A program made the position numbers and the translations under genes. From Oleiagrimonas citrea (lineage in GTDB: Bacteria > Pseudomonadota > Gammaproteobacteria > Xanthomonadales > Rhodanobacteraceae), in assembly GCF_012395255.1 (NCBI RefSeq), contig NZ_JAAZQD010000006.1:62001-126000 (forward strand): DNA of 64,000 bases, written 5' to 3'. Below are positions 26,144-35,196 of the stretch, in pieces; the stretch's first letter is position 1, and every line of letters starts with the position of its first letter. The notes under the pieces were generated by a model that did no database searches, was not told the origin of the DNA, and was given only the letters and a program-made list of their open reading frames with translations.

Positions 26144-26170
26144 GGTCGCGGATTCCGAGGAAAATCGTCC

Positions 26171-26371
26171 ATGCGTTCACTGCTGTTCATGCTCGCTGCC
26201 GGCACGCTGTGCCTGCTCTCCGCCTGCGGCAACAAGGGACCGCTGTACCGGCCGCACCCGCCTGCCGCCGCGGTCGCTCCGACCGCTGCCGCCACATCCG
26301 TAGCTCCGGCTGCACCCGCCAGCGCCGCGCAGCCGGCTTCGGCGGCCAGCACTGCGACCGACGACGACTGA
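26171..26371 (+). CDS. lptM: LPS assembly lipoprotein LptM (YifL family)
   Basis: This 66-residue lipoprotein has the lipobox Leu-Ser-Ala-Cys19 and directly after it the hallmark CGNKGPLYRP of the LptM/YifL family. LptM helps the outer-membrane LptD translocon fold and form its correct disulfides. The remainder is a flexible Ala/Pro/Ser tail longer than in E. coli. GAGG lies upstream of the ATG and dapF begins six bases after the stop, the same order as in E. coli. Confidence 0.92.
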   Translation: MRSLLFMLAAGTLCLLSACGNKGPLYRPHPPAAAVAPTAAATSVAPAAPASAAQPASAASTATDDD

Positions 26372-26377
26372 GGCGGC

Positions 26378-27220
26378 ATGCAGCTGTCCTTCACCAAGAT
26401 GCACGGCCTCGGCAACGACTTCGTCGTGCTCGATTGCCGGCAGCGGCCGATGCCGTTGTCGACGCAAGACATCCGTGCGCTCGGTCATCGCCATACCGGC
26501 ATCGGCTTCGATCAACTGCTCAGCATCGAGAACGCCGCCGAACACGATGACTGCCGCTACGCCTACGGCATCTGGAACCGCGACGGCGAGGCCGTGGGCC
26601 AGTGCGGCAACGGCGTGCGCTGCGTGGCCGCATGGCTGCATCGCGAGGGGCTGCTCGATCTCGACGAAACGGTCCGCCTGCGCAGCCCCTCCGGCCCGGT
26701 CACCGTGCGACTGATCGATGCGCTGACCGCGGCCGTCGACATGGGCGAACCGCAATTCGAGCCCGGCGCGATACCGTTCGACACACCGCAGCGCGCCGAA
26801 CGCTACCCGATCGAACTGGACGACGCGTCGCTCTCCGTCGGCGTGGTCTCGATGGGCAATCCGCACGCGGTGGTCGAAGTCGACGACCTGCACGCGCCAT
26901 CGCTGGAGCGGCTTGGCCCGCAGCTCACCGCTCACCCGCGTTTCTCCGAAGGCTGCAACGCCGGCTTCGCCACGGTGCTAGACATGGCCCACATCCGGCT
27001 TCGCGTGCACGAGCGTGGCAGCGGCTGGACCCAGGCCTGCGGCACCGGCGCATGCGCCGCCATGGCCGTGCTGCATGCACAGGGCCGCGTCGGCCGCGAG
27101 GTCGAAGTGCGCCTGCCCGGCGGACCACTGCAGATCGCCTGGAACGGCCCCGGCCACACCCTGTGGATGACCGGGCCAGCTGCCTTCGTGTTCGAGGGAA
27201 AGTGCACACTGCCCGAATGA
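26378..27220 (+). CDS. dapF: Diaminopimelate epimerase
   Basis: This 280-residue enzyme converts LL- to meso-diaminopimelate for lysine and peptidoglycan synthesis. The two catalytic cysteines are Cys76 (GQCGNGVRC) and Cys221 (QACGTGACA), one in each half of the two-fold structure. The N-terminus FTKMHGLGNDFVV is the family signature. It sits between lptM and a DUF484 gene, as in many gammaproteobacteria. Confidence 0.97.
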   Translation: MQLSFTKMHGLGNDFVVLDCRQRPMPLSTQDIRALGHRHTGIGFDQLLSIENAAEHDDCRYAYGIWNRDGEAVGQCGNGVRCVAAWLHREGLLDLDETVRLRSPSGPVTVRLIDALTAAVDMGEPQFEPGAIPFDTPQRAERYPIELDDASLSVGVVSMGNPHAVVEVDDLHAPSLERLGPQLTAHPRFSEGCNAGFATVLDMAHIRLRVHERGSGWTQACGTGACAAMAVLHAQGRVGREVEVRLPGGPLQIAWNGPGHTLWMTGPAAFVFEGKCTLPE

Positions 27221-27290
27221 ATTTGCCGCGCGACTTGTTCGATGCCGCACGAACGTCGCACACTTGCCGCACGCCAACGCGGAGCACGAC

Positions 27291-27971
27291 ATGGCCGAAA
27301 TGACCCTCAAAGACGGCTTGCAGGCGATGGACATCGCCGAATACCTGCGCAAACATCCCCAATTCCTCAAGGATTTCCCCGACCTGGCGATGAGCCTGAC
27401 GGTGCCGCGCGAGCACGGTCCGGCGGCCTCGCTGGCCAGCTACCAGCTGGACGTGCTGCGCGACAAGAACCGTGATCTGGAGCGCCGTCTGGCCGACCTG
27501 ATCGAGATCGCCGCCGAGAACGAGCAGCTGATGGTCCGCGTGCATTCGCTGACTCTGGGTCTGGTGCGCGCCGACAGCCTGGCCGAGAGCGTGCGCAGCG
27601 TGGTCGCCGGCCTGACCGAGGATTTCGACACCGACCTGGTGCGTCTGGTGCTGCTTCGTGCGCACGAGGATCTGCCGGAAGCCGACTGGCTGCGTGTCGA
27701 GACCGGCGGCGCCGACGCCCTGCCGGCCTTCGCCGAATTCTTCGCGCGCAAGGACCCGATGGTCGGCCGGCTGGCTGCGGACAAGCTGGAGTACCTGTTC
27801 GGCGAACAGGCCGACAGCGTGCAATCGGCGGCGCTGATGCGCCTGGGCGAACACGGCATGCTGGCCATCGGCAGCCACGACGCCAACCGTTTCCATCCCG
27901 GCATGGGCGCAGTGTTCCTGAAACTGATCGCCGAAAGCGTCACCGCCGCCATCCAGCGCTACGCGGACTGA
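27291..27971 (+). CDS. DUF484 family protein
   Basis: This 226-residue protein belongs to DUF484, a GAF-like fold of unknown role found between dapF and xerC. It starts with the conserved helical part YLRKHPQFLKDFPDLAMSLTVPREHGPAASLASYQLDVLRDKN. A coiled region (about 50-85) precedes the GAF-like part. The ATG at 27291 has GGAG eight bases upstream, better than the longer frame from 27264. xerC begins four bases after the stop, so both are expressed together. Confidence 0.88.
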   Translation: MAEMTLKDGLQAMDIAEYLRKHPQFLKDFPDLAMSLTVPREHGPAASLASYQLDVLRDKNRDLERRLADLIEIAAENEQLMVRVHSLTLGLVRADSLAESVRSVVAGLTEDFDTDLVRLVLLRAHEDLPEADWLRVETGGADALPAFAEFFARKDPMVGRLAADKLEYLFGEQADSVQSAALMRLGEHGMLAIGSHDANRFHPGMGAVFLKLIAESVTAAIQRYAD

Positions 27972-27975
27972 AGAC

Positions 27976-28875
27976 ATGCCGCGGCCGGCCGAACAGGTCC
28001 ACGCCTGGCTCGAGCGTCTGCGCATCGAGCGCGCGCCGTCGCCGCACACGCTGTCCGCCTACCGTCGCGACACCGACAAGCTGCTGGCCTGGATGCGCGA
28101 CCGCGACATCGACGACTTCGGCGCGCTGACGCCCGACCGCATGCGCGCCTTCGTCGCCACCGAACACCGCAAGGGCCTGTCGCCGACCAGCCTGCAACGC
28201 CTGCTGTCCTCGTGCCGCAGCCTGTTCCGCCAGCTGATTCGCGAGGGCATGCTGGAACACGATCCCAGCGCCGGCGTGCGCGGTCCCAAGACCCGCCGCA
28301 AGCTGCCGCAGGTGCTGGACACGGACGACGCCACGCAACTGGTGGAGACGCCCATCGAAGGACCGCAGGGCTTGCGCGACCGCGCCATACTGGAGCTGTT
28401 CTATTCCTCGGGCCTGCGTCTGTCCGAACTGGTCGGCCTGAACTGGCGCGACCTGGACCTCGACGACGGCCTGGTGCGCGTACTAGGCAAAGGCAACAAG
28501 ACCCGCATCGTGCCGGTCGGCCGCCACGCCATCCGCGCGCTGAAGGATCTGCGCGACAGCCTCGACGACGCACCCGAGAGTCCGGTCTTTCGCGGACGCA
28601 AGGGCGCGCGTATCAGCCCACGCACGATCCAGGCGCGAATGCAGAAGCTGGCGCTGGAACGCGGTCTGGCCCAGCGCATCCACCCGCATCTGCTGCGCCA
28701 TTCCTGTGCCAGCCACCTGCTGGAATCGTCCGGCGAGCTTCGCGCGGTGCAGGAACTGCTCGGCCACGCCGACATCGCCACCACGCAGATCTACACGCAT
28801 CTGGACTTCCAGCACTTGGCCAAGGTCTACGATGCCGCGCATCCACGCGCCAAGCGCAAGCACGGCGATTCCTGA
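27976..28875 (+). CDS. xerC: Tyrosine recombinase XerC
   Basis: This 299-residue site-specific recombinase resolves chromosome dimers at dif together with XerD. The N-terminal SAM-like core-binding domain covers about 5-95. The catalytic residues are Arg148 (SSGLRLSE), the lysine in [15 protein letters not shown] (second Arg and His), the histidine in [15 protein letters not shown] and nucleophile Tyr273. Length and context after dapF-DUF484 fit XerC rather than XerD. No dif site was noticed in the window. Confidence 0.95.
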   Translation: MPRPAEQVHAWLERLRIERAPSPHTLSAYRRDTDKLLAWMRDRDIDDFGALTPDRMRAFVATEHRKGLSPTSLQRLLSSCRSLFRQLIREGMLEHDPSAGVRGPKTRRKLPQVLDTDDATQLVETPIEGPQGLRDRAILELFYSSGLRLSELVGLNWRDLDLDDGLVRVLGKGNKTRIVPVGRHAIRALKDLRDSLDDAPESPVFRGRKGARISPRTIQARMQKLALERGLAQRIHPHLLRHSCASHLLESSGELRAVQELLGHADIATTQIYTHLDFQHLAKVYDAAHPRAKRKHGDS

Positions 28876-28914
28876 ATCATCCGAACCACCGACGCGTCTG
28901 CGCCGGAAGTCACC

Positions 28915-28942
28915 CTTGGAAATGCCCGGCGACAACCCATGT
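28915..28942 (+). promoter_or_regulatory. Putative heat-shock (sigma-32) promoter of hslVU
   Basis: CTTGGAA (28915-28921) and ACCCATGT (28935-28942) are separated by 13 bases. They each differ by one position from the sigma-32 elements CTTGAAA and CCCCATNT, whose usual spacing is 13-15. The hslV ATG follows 33 bases later. GTTTCGT (28941-28947) and ACGAAAC (28960-28966) could form a hairpin in the 5' leader. Confidence 0.5.
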
Positions 28943-28975
28943 TTCGTTTCTCCCCAGATACGAAACGGCTTGTCC

Positions 28976-29530
28976 ATGGATAGTTTCCACGCCACCACCA
29001 TCGTCTCCGTCCGCCGCCACGGCAAAGTCGTCATCGGCGGCGACGGCCAGGTGACGCTCGGCAATACGGTGATGAAGGCCAACGCGCGCAAGATCCGCCG
29101 CCTGGGCAAGGACGGCATGATCCTGGCCGGCTTCGCCGGCGCCACCGCCGACGCCTTCACCCTGTTCGAGCTGTTCGAGGACAAGCTGGTCAAGCACGGT
29201 CACAACCTGACCCGCGCCGCGGTGGAACTGGCCAAGGAATGGCGCACCGACCGCCGCCTGGGCAAGCTTGAGGCGATGCTGGCGGTGGCCGACCACACCA
29301 ATTCCCTGCTGATCTCCGGCAACGGCGACGTGCTGGAACCCGAGGATGGCCTGATCGCCATCGGTTCCGGCGGCCCCTACGCGCAGGCCGCGGCCCGTGC
29401 GCTGATGGAAGGTTCCGATCTCGATGCGCGCACGATCGTGGAAAAAGCGCTCAAGATAGCCGGAGATATCTGCATCTACACCAATCACAACACTTCGATC
29501 GAAGAGCTGGAAATCGGCGTCGAGGCCTGA
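28976..29530 (+). CDS. hslV: ATP-dependent protease peptidase subunit HslV
   Basis: This 184-residue protein is the Ntn-hydrolase chamber of the HslUV protease. The catalytic threonine starts the conserved TTIVSVRR and is preceded here by a six-residue propeptide MDSFHA, which must be removed for activity. Xanthomonads commonly carry such propeptides, whereas E. coli has only Met. The rest ([26 protein letters not shown]) is canonical. hslU follows after 85 bases. Confidence 0.96.
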   Translation: MDSFHATTIVSVRRHGKVVIGGDGQVTLGNTVMKANARKIRRLGKDGMILAGFAGATADAFTLFELFEDKLVKHGHNLTRAAVELAKEWRTDRRLGKLEAMLAVADHTNSLLISGNGDVLEPEDGLIAIGSGGPYAQAAARALMEGSDLDARTIVEKALKIAGDICIYTNHNTSIEELEIGVEA

Positions 29531-29615
29531 TCGTCCCCGACGATTCAGGACCACCGCACGCGACCGCCTTCAACCCTCTTACGACGTACCCGACTGCCCT
29601 GCCGGCAAGAAGCCC

Positions 29616-30971
29616 ATGACCGAACTGACTCCCCGCGAAATCGTCAACGAACTCGACCGCTACATCATCGGCCAGAACGACGCCAAGCGCGCCGTCGCCA
29701 TCGCCCTGCGCAATCGCTGGCGGCGCATGCAACTGGAACCGGCGATGCGCAACGAGGTGACGCCGAAGAACATCCTCATGATCGGCCCCACCGGCGTCGG
29801 CAAGACCGAGATCGCACGGCGGCTGGCGACGCTGGCCAACGCGCCGTTCGTGAAGGTCGAGGCGACCAAGTTCACCGAGGTCGGCTACGTCGGCAAGGAC
29901 GTCGAGTCGATCATCCGCGATCTCGCCGACCAGGCCTTCAAGCTGACCCGCGAACAAGCCACCAAGCGGGTGCGCACGCAGGCCGAGGACCATGCCGAAG
30001 ACCGTATCCTCGACGCCCTGCTGCCCCGCCGCCAAACCAGCGCACCCACCGACTGGAGCCAGGACCAGGCATCGCCCACGGCCATCGAGAGCGATACCCG
30101 GCAGAAGCTGCGCAAGCAGTTGCGCGAAGGCGCGCTGGACGATCGCGAGATCGAGCTGGACGTCAGCATGAACGTCGGTGTCGAGATCATGTCGCCGCCG
30201 GGCATGGAAGAGATGAGCCAACAGCTGCAGCAGATGTTCGCCAACATGGGCGGCGGCAAGACGCAGAAGCGCAAGCTGACCATCGCCAACGCGCGCCCGA
30301 TGCTGATCGAGGAAGAGGCCAGCAAGCTGGTCAACGAGGAAGAGATCCGCGCCGCCGCGGTCGAGGCCGCCGAGCAGAACGGCATCGTGTTCCTGGACGA
30401 GATCGACAAGGTCGCGCAGCGTTCGGAGTTCGGCGGCGGCAGCGCATCGGGCGTCAGCCGCGAAGGCGTTCAGCGCGATCTGCTGCCGCTGGTCGAAGGC
30501 TCGACCGTGTCCACCAAGTACGGCCCGATCAAGACCGACCACATGCTGTTCATCGCTTCCGGCGCATTCTCGCTGGCCAAGCCCTCGGACCTGATTCCGG
30601 AGCTGCAGGGTCGTCTGCCGATCCGCGTGGAGCTGTCGGCGCTGTCGGTGGACGACTTCAAGCGCATCCTGCGCGAGCCGAACAACGCGCTGACCAAGCA
30701 ATACGTCGCGCTGCTCGACACCGAGGGCGTGAATCTGGTGTTCGAGGACTCCGGCATTGACCGTCTCGCCGAAGTCGCCTTCCAGGTCAACGCCCGCACC
30801 GAGAACATCGGCGCGCGCCGTCTGCACACCGTGCTGGAGCGCCTGCTGGAGAACATTTCCTACGAAGCAACGGACAAAAGCGGCGAAAAATACGTGATCG
30901 ACGCCGAATATGTCGACAACACGCTGGTAAGCCTGGTCGAGGACGAGGACCTCAGCCGCTACATTCTTTAA
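29616..30971 (+). CDS. hslU: ATP-dependent protease ATPase subunit HslU
   Basis: This 451-residue AAA+ unfoldase feeds substrates to HslV. Walker A GPTGVGKT is at 57-64, Walker B is in [10 protein letters not shown] near 256-265, and the family's inserted I domain lies between about 110 and 240. The N-terminus [20 protein letters not shown] and the C-terminal LSRYIL, which docks into HslV, are typical. It forms one operon with hslV. Confidence 0.97.
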   Translation: MTELTPREIVNELDRYIIGQNDAKRAVAIALRNRWRRMQLEPAMRNEVTPKNILMIGPTGVGKTEIARRLATLANAPFVKVEATKFTEVGYVGKDVESIIRDLADQAFKLTREQATKRVRTQAEDHAEDRILDALLPRRQTSAPTDWSQDQASPTAIESDTRQKLRKQLREGALDDREIELDVSMNVGVEIMSPPGMEEMSQQLQQMFANMGGGKTQKRKLTIANARPMLIEEEASKLVNEEEIRAAAVEAAEQNGIVFLDEIDKVAQRSEFGGGSASGVSREGVQRDLLPLVEGSTVSTKYGPIKTDHMLFIASGAFSLAKPSDLIPELQGRLPIRVELSALSVDDFKRILREPNNALTKQYVALLDTEGVNLVFEDSGIDRLAEVAFQVNARTENIGARRLHTVLERLLENISYEATDKSGEKYVIDAEYVDNTLVSLVEDEDLSRYIL

Positions 30972-31008
30972 CGAGCGCCGCCGCGTGCGGTGCTAGAATC
31001 GTACAGCT

Positions 31009-31623
31009 ATGGGAACCGTTCATCGCATGCAGAACCGGGGCCAGCGCGCCCGTCTGCGCCAGGCCCAACAACAGCGCCAGCTGATCCGGCTGTGGCGCGG
31101 TCATCTCGAGCACGGCAGCTTTTCCGGCTATGTCGCCGGCGTCGGGCGCGAGTTCTTCCTGCTGCACGTGATCGGCGACGGCATCAGCGACGACGGGCTG
31201 TACGCGATGCGTCACCGCGACGTCACCGAACTGGAGCTGCCCGATCGCCACGCGCGTTTCATCGATCGTGCCGTGGTGCTGAAGGGCATCGCTCCGCGCC
31301 AGCCGCTGGACTTCCCGCTCGACGATGTGATGCAGGTCATCAAGGCGGCCGCCCAAAGCGCGCCGGTGATCGGCGTGCACGTGGACAGCGAGGACGAAGC
31401 CGAGGTCTGCTACATCGGTCGTCTGCTGCAGAGCGACGACGACAGCTTCGGCCTGCAGGAAATCAGTCCCGACGCCGAATGGCTGCGCGAAGTCTCGCAG
31501 TTCGGCTGGGACGAGGTCTCCACCGTCAGCATGCACGATCCCTACGCCAGCGCCCTGCTGGCGGTCGCCGGTCCCGCACCGGCGCTGGAGCCGGGCGACG
31601 CCGGCATTGGGCATCTGTCCTAA
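31009..31623 (+). CDS. Conserved hypothetical protein of Xanthomonadales type
   Basis: This 204-residue acidic cytoplasmic protein has a basic, helical N-terminus (MGTVHRMQNRGQRARLRQAQ). A beta-rich region (about 28-75, GYVAGVGREFFLLHVIGDGISDDGLYAMR) and a second alpha/beta half follow. I recognise no enzyme motif. An extended -10 element, TG at 30991 and TAGAAT at 30994-30999, lies nine bases before the ATG, so the transcript would be leaderless or nearly so; the ATG at 31027 is a possible alternative start. It follows hslU on the same strand but seems to have its own promoter. Confidence 0.8.
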   Translation: MGTVHRMQNRGQRARLRQAQQQRQLIRLWRGHLEHGSFSGYVAGVGREFFLLHVIGDGISDDGLYAMRHRDVTELELPDRHARFIDRAVVLKGIAPRQPLDFPLDDVMQVIKAAAQSAPVIGVHVDSEDEAEVCYIGRLLQSDDDSFGLQEISPDAEWLREVSQFGWDEVSTVSMHDPYASALLAVAGPAPALEPGDAGIGHLS

Positions 31624-31677
31624 CCAGCGCCTGCAGCCAGCGCCCAGCCAAGAAACCAAGAAGCCGGGGCGAAATCC

Positions 31678-32016
31678 TTATCCCCGCGAAGCCGTACCGC
31701 TCCAGTGGATGCATGTCGGTACCCTGGATTCGGCATATGTCATGGCATCTTGGATGCACACGTATCCACCGGAATCCACCCATGTCGGTGCTTCGAGGTG
31801 ACCGGCCCGCCGGAATCGAACGTAGTACAGATACCCATCGGAACCCATCTGCTGCGGGGTTTCGTCCGGTTCCAACTGGTCATCTGCCTTGCCGATTTCG
31901 TACCAGAAGTCGTAGTCCAAAGCGATGATGTCGACGGGGAGAAAGACCGTATCGCCATACAGCCACTTTCCTGTCTGCGCGATATTCAGGTCTTGAGGGC
32001 GCTGATCGCTGCTCAT
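31678..32016 (-). CDS. Small acidic hypothetical protein coupled to the DPP-IV-like gene
   Basis: This 112-residue protein is rich in Asp, Glu and Tyr (YDFWYEIGKADDQLEPDETP; YLYYVRFRRAGH) and has no signal or membrane segment. No family is recognised. Its ATG overlaps the peptidase stop as ATGA at 32013-32016, so it is likely translated from the same mRNA. Its base composition is visibly lower in GC than its neighbours, which may point to a recent arrival. Confidence 0.55.
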   Translation of the reverse strand: MSSDQRPQDLNIAQTGKWLYGDTVFLPVDIIALDYDFWYEIGKADDQLEPDETPQQMGSDGYLYYVRFRRAGHLEAPTWVDSGGYVCIQDAMTYAESRVPTCIHWSGTASRG

Positions 32017-34286
32017 TCCGCGCCAGCGTCGACCTCGGCCGCCGTCGGTTCCGGCGCGGCTGCTGGATCGCGATCCTTCACCGTGCGCTCGAAGAAATCG
32101 TCGATCAGGTGATACACATGCGCGCGCTGGCCGGGCAAGTTCAGGCCGTGCTTGCCGCCGGGGTAGGTCATCAGACCGAACTGGATGCCGCGCTGCTGCA
32201 GCGCCGACATCAGCTTGGTGGAGTTGAGGAACAGCACGTTGTCGTCGGCCATGCCGTGCACCAGCATCAGCGGCGCGGTCAGGCCGTCCAGCCAGGCCAT
32301 CGGCGAGCTGCGCGTGTAACCGGCCTCGTTGTCCTGCGGACGGCCCAGGTAGCGTTCGGTGTAGAAGGTGTCGTACAGGGTCCAGTCGGTGACCGGCGCC
32401 ACCGCCACGCCGCCGGCGAGGTCGGCCGAATCCTTGGCCAGCATCATCAGCGTCATGTAGCCGCCGTAGCTCCAGCCGAACACGCCGATGCGCTTGGCAT
32501 CGACCCAGGGCTGCTGCTTCAGCCAGTCGATGCCGGCGATCTGGTCCTCGACCTCGGCGACACCGAGCTGATGGTAGATCGCGTCGCTGAATTTGCGCCC
32601 GCGCCGCGCCATGCCGCGGTTGTCCAGGGTGAACACGACGAAGCCCTGCTGGGCCATGTACTCGGCGAAGTAGTCGACCCAGCCACGCGTGACCTCCTGC
32701 GCATGCGGGCCACCGTAGAAGGTGTCGAACACCGGATACTTCTTGTTCGGATCGAAGTTCAGCGGTTTGTACACGCGGTAGTACAGGTCCTGGCCGTCGA
32801 GGGCCTTGATGTGGCCGTACTCCGGCGTGACATGGCTGTCCATGTACGGCCAGTAGGGATGGCTCTCGTCAAGCTTGTTTTCCTCGATCCAGGTGACGAA
32901 GCTGCCGTCGGCGCGATGCACGCTGACCTGCGGCGGCGTGTTGGGGTCGGAGAAGGTGTCGACGTAGAAGCTGCCGTCCGGCGCGAACTTCACCTGATGC
33001 GTGCCGTCGCGTTGGGTGATGCGCTGCGGCGCATCGGCGTCACTGCCGTCCAGCTTCAACGCGTAGACCTGGCGGTCCGGCACGAAATCGCGATTGGAGC
33101 TGACGTAGACGAGCCCCTTCTTCTCGTCGACGGCGAGCAGGCCATCGAGATTCCAGTCGCCGGCACTGATGGGGTGCTTGAGCGTTCCGTCCAGTCCGTA
33201 CAAATACAAATGGTGATAGCCGCTGCGGTCGCTGCCCCAGATGAAGCTCTGGCCGTCGGGCAGGAAGCGCAGATCGTCGTTCAGGTCGATCCAGGTGCGA
33301 CTGGTCTCGGTCAGCAGCACGCGCTGCTTCAGCGTGGCGGTATCGACCAGGCGCAGTTCCAGTTTCTGCTGGCTGCGCGGCATCCACTGGTAGCTCAGCT
33401 GCGTGGCGTCGGGCAGCCAGTTCACGCGTGTGAGGTAGCTGTCCGGGTCGTCGCCGAGATCGATCCAGCGCGTCGCGCCGCCCTTGGGCGAGACCAGGCC
33501 CAGCTTCACGGTGACATTGGGATCTCCGGCGAACGGATAGCGCTGATCGACCATCGCGGTGTGGTCGGCATAGATCTCCATGCGCTGCGTGACCGGCACC
33601 GGCGCCGCATCGTAGCGCTCGTAGGCGATGGATGAGTCGTCCGGCGCCCACCAGTAACCGGTGCTGCGCGCCATCTCCTCCTGCGCCACGAACTCGGCCT
33701 CGCCGTTGTGCACGGTGCCGCCGCCGTCCTGGGTAAGCTGTGTGCTCTGGCCGTTGGCCAGATCGATCACCCACAGGTTCTGGTCGCGCACGTAGGAGAC
33801 ATAGTGGCCCTTGGGCGAGATCTTCGGGTCGATGGCGTCGCCGCCGGTGTCGAGCTTGGTCACCGCCTTGTCCGCTGGTGCGGACAGGTCGTACAGATAC
33901 AGTGTGCCGGCGACCGGAATCAGCAGCTTGCTGCCGTCCGGCGACCACTGGTAATCGAGAATGCCGTGTAGGCCGGCGGTGCGCTCGCGTTCGCGGCGCG
34001 CCTTCTCGGCGTCGGACAGGTGCTGATCGCCACCCAGCGTGCGCGAGTCGACCAGCATGTGCATGCGCTGGTCGGCAAGGTTGTATTCCCACAGATCGAA
34101 GGTGTGCTGATCGTCCGCCTTGGCGCGCAGGAAAGTGACGCGTTTGCCGTCCGGCGAGACCTTCAGGCCACGCACGGTGGCGCCGGACAGGCTGCCGCCG
34201 TCGTAGATGCGTTCGATGGTGAGTTTCTTGGCCATGACGGGAAATGCGGCAACCGTCAGCACGGCGGCGAGCAGGAATGCGCGCAT
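32013..34286 (-). CDS. Dipeptidyl peptidase IV-like S9 family peptidase
   Basis: This 757-residue exported peptidase has a signal peptide (about 1-19, ending PVMA), an eight-bladed beta-propeller domain (about 30-480) and a C-terminal alpha/beta-hydrolase. The nucleophile is Ser606 in GWSYGG, the acid is in GMADDNV and the histidine in GGKHGL. The propeller helix motif EFVAQEEMARSTGYWWAPD, which binds the peptide N-terminus in DPP-IV, is present. It should release Xaa-Pro dipeptides in the periplasm. The ATG at 34286 has AAGGTG upstream; the longer frame to 34373 lacks a signal peptide at its start. Confidence 0.94.
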   Translation of the reverse strand: MRAFLLAAVLTVAAFPVMAKKLTIERIYDGGSLSGATVRGLKVSPDGKRVTFLRAKADDQHTFDLWEYNLADQRMHMLVDSRTLGGDQHLSDAEKARRERERTAGLHGILDYQWSPDGSKLLIPVAGTLYLYDLSAPADKAVTKLDTGGDAIDPKISPKGHYVSYVRDQNLWVIDLANGQSTQLTQDGGGTVHNGEAEFVAQEEMARSTGYWWAPDDSSIAYERYDAAPVPVTQRMEIYADHTAMVDQRYPFAGDPNVTVKLGLVSPKGGATRWIDLGDDPDSYLTRVNWLPDATQLSYQWMPRSQQKLELRLVDTATLKQRVLLTETSRTWIDLNDDLRFLPDGQSFIWGSDRSGYHHLYLYGLDGTLKHPISAGDWNLDGLLAVDEKKGLVYVSSNRDFVPDRQVYALKLDGSDADAPQRITQRDGTHQVKFAPDGSFYVDTFSDPNTPPQVSVHRADGSFVTWIEENKLDESHPYWPYMDSHVTPEYGHIKALDGQDLYYRVYKPLNFDPNKKYPVFDTFYGGPHAQEVTRGWVDYFAEYMAQQGFVVFTLDNRGMARRGRKFSDAIYHQLGVAEVEDQIAGIDWLKQQPWVDAKRIGVFGWSYGGYMTLMMLAKDSADLAGGVAVAPVTDWTLYDTFYTERYLGRPQDNEAGYTRSSPMAWLDGLTAPLMLVHGMADDNVLFLNSTKLMSALQQRGIQFGLMTYPGGKHGLNLPGQRAHVYHLIDDFFERTVKDRDPAAAPEPTAAEVDAGAE

Positions 34287-34427
34287 CGGTACACCTTGCG
34301 TTGCGGGAACGAAGGCACGATTAAAACGCGAGCCGGGCGCGGAGACCAGCCCGAACTGTCCGCGCAGCCCCAACGCACCGCGTGACGAACGCCGCGAGGA
34401 TGTCCGTCACGCCGCCGAACGACGCAC

Positions 34428-35108
34428 TCAGCGCTGTCCGAACAGATGCTTCCTGGCTTCCGCACTGGTGGTGTCGGAACGATATTCCTCGCCCATCGCA
34501 TAGGCACGCTTCGTGGCCTCGCGCGCGGCGATGGCCTCGAACCAGCGCTTCAGATCCGGGAAGTCGGCCAGATCCATCTGCTGCGCTTCATGCGGCACGA
34601 TCCACGGATAGGCGGCCATGTCGGCGATCGAATAGTCGTCGCCGGCAATGAAGGCGCGACCCTGCAGGCGCTTGTCCAGCACGCGGTACAAGCGATGCGT
34701 CTCGTTGACGTAGCGCTCGATGGCGTACGGAATCTTTTCCGGTGCGTAGCGGTTGAAGTGGTGGTTCTGGCCAAGCATCGGGCCCAGTCCGCCCATCTGC
34801 CAGAACAGCCATTCCAGCGTGACGTTGCGCGTGCGCAGGTCGTCGGACAGGAACTTTCCGGTCTTCTCGGCCAGGTACAGCAGGATCGCGCCGGACTCGA
34901 ACAACGACACCGGAAGACCGCCGTCCGCGGGCTTGTGGTCGACGATGGCCGGCATCTTGTTGTTCGGCGAAATGGCCAGGAACTCGGGCGTGAACTGGTC
35001 GCCCTGACCGATGTTGACCGGATGGATGGTGTAGGGAAGACCGGTCTCTTCCAGGAACAGCGTCAGCTTGTGGCCGTTGGGTGTCGGCCAGTAGTACAGA
35101 TCGATCAC
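34428..35108 (-). CDS. Glutathione S-transferase, Nu-class-like (YfcG/YghU type)
   Basis: This 226-residue protein has a thioredoxin-like GST domain (about 1-85) and an all-helical C-terminal domain. The N-terminal LYYWPTPNGHKLTLFLEE carries the Thr and Asn used instead of a catalytic Cys or Ser in YfcG-type disulfide-bond oxidoreductases. The glutathione loop is NNKMPAIVDH and LFESGAILLYLAEK. It starts at GTG 35108 with AAGGAG eight bases upstream, and no in-frame ATG is near. Likely role: reduction of disulfides with glutathione. Confidence 0.92.
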   Translation of the reverse strand: MIDLYYWPTPNGHKLTLFLEETGLPYTIHPVNIGQGDQFTPEFLAISPNNKMPAIVDHKPADGGLPVSLFESGAILLYLAEKTGKFLSDDLRTRNVTLEWLFWQMGGLGPMLGQNHHFNRYAPEKIPYAIERYVNETHRLYRVLDKRLQGRAFIAGDDYSIADMAAYPWIVPHEAQQMDLADFPDLKRWFEAIAAREATKRAYAMGEEYRSDTTSAEARKHLFGQR

Positions 35109-35196
35109 GTGCGTCTCTCCTTGCCGGGGCAGGTCCCTCCCTTCCTACGACATGGCGGGACGAGACCATGGTCTCAAGCGCACGATGGGTGAACAG

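Noticed and set aside
27976-28875. Tyrosine recombinase as sign of an integrated element
   Set aside because: Length, motifs and the dapF-DUF484-xerC order identify the housekeeping XerC.
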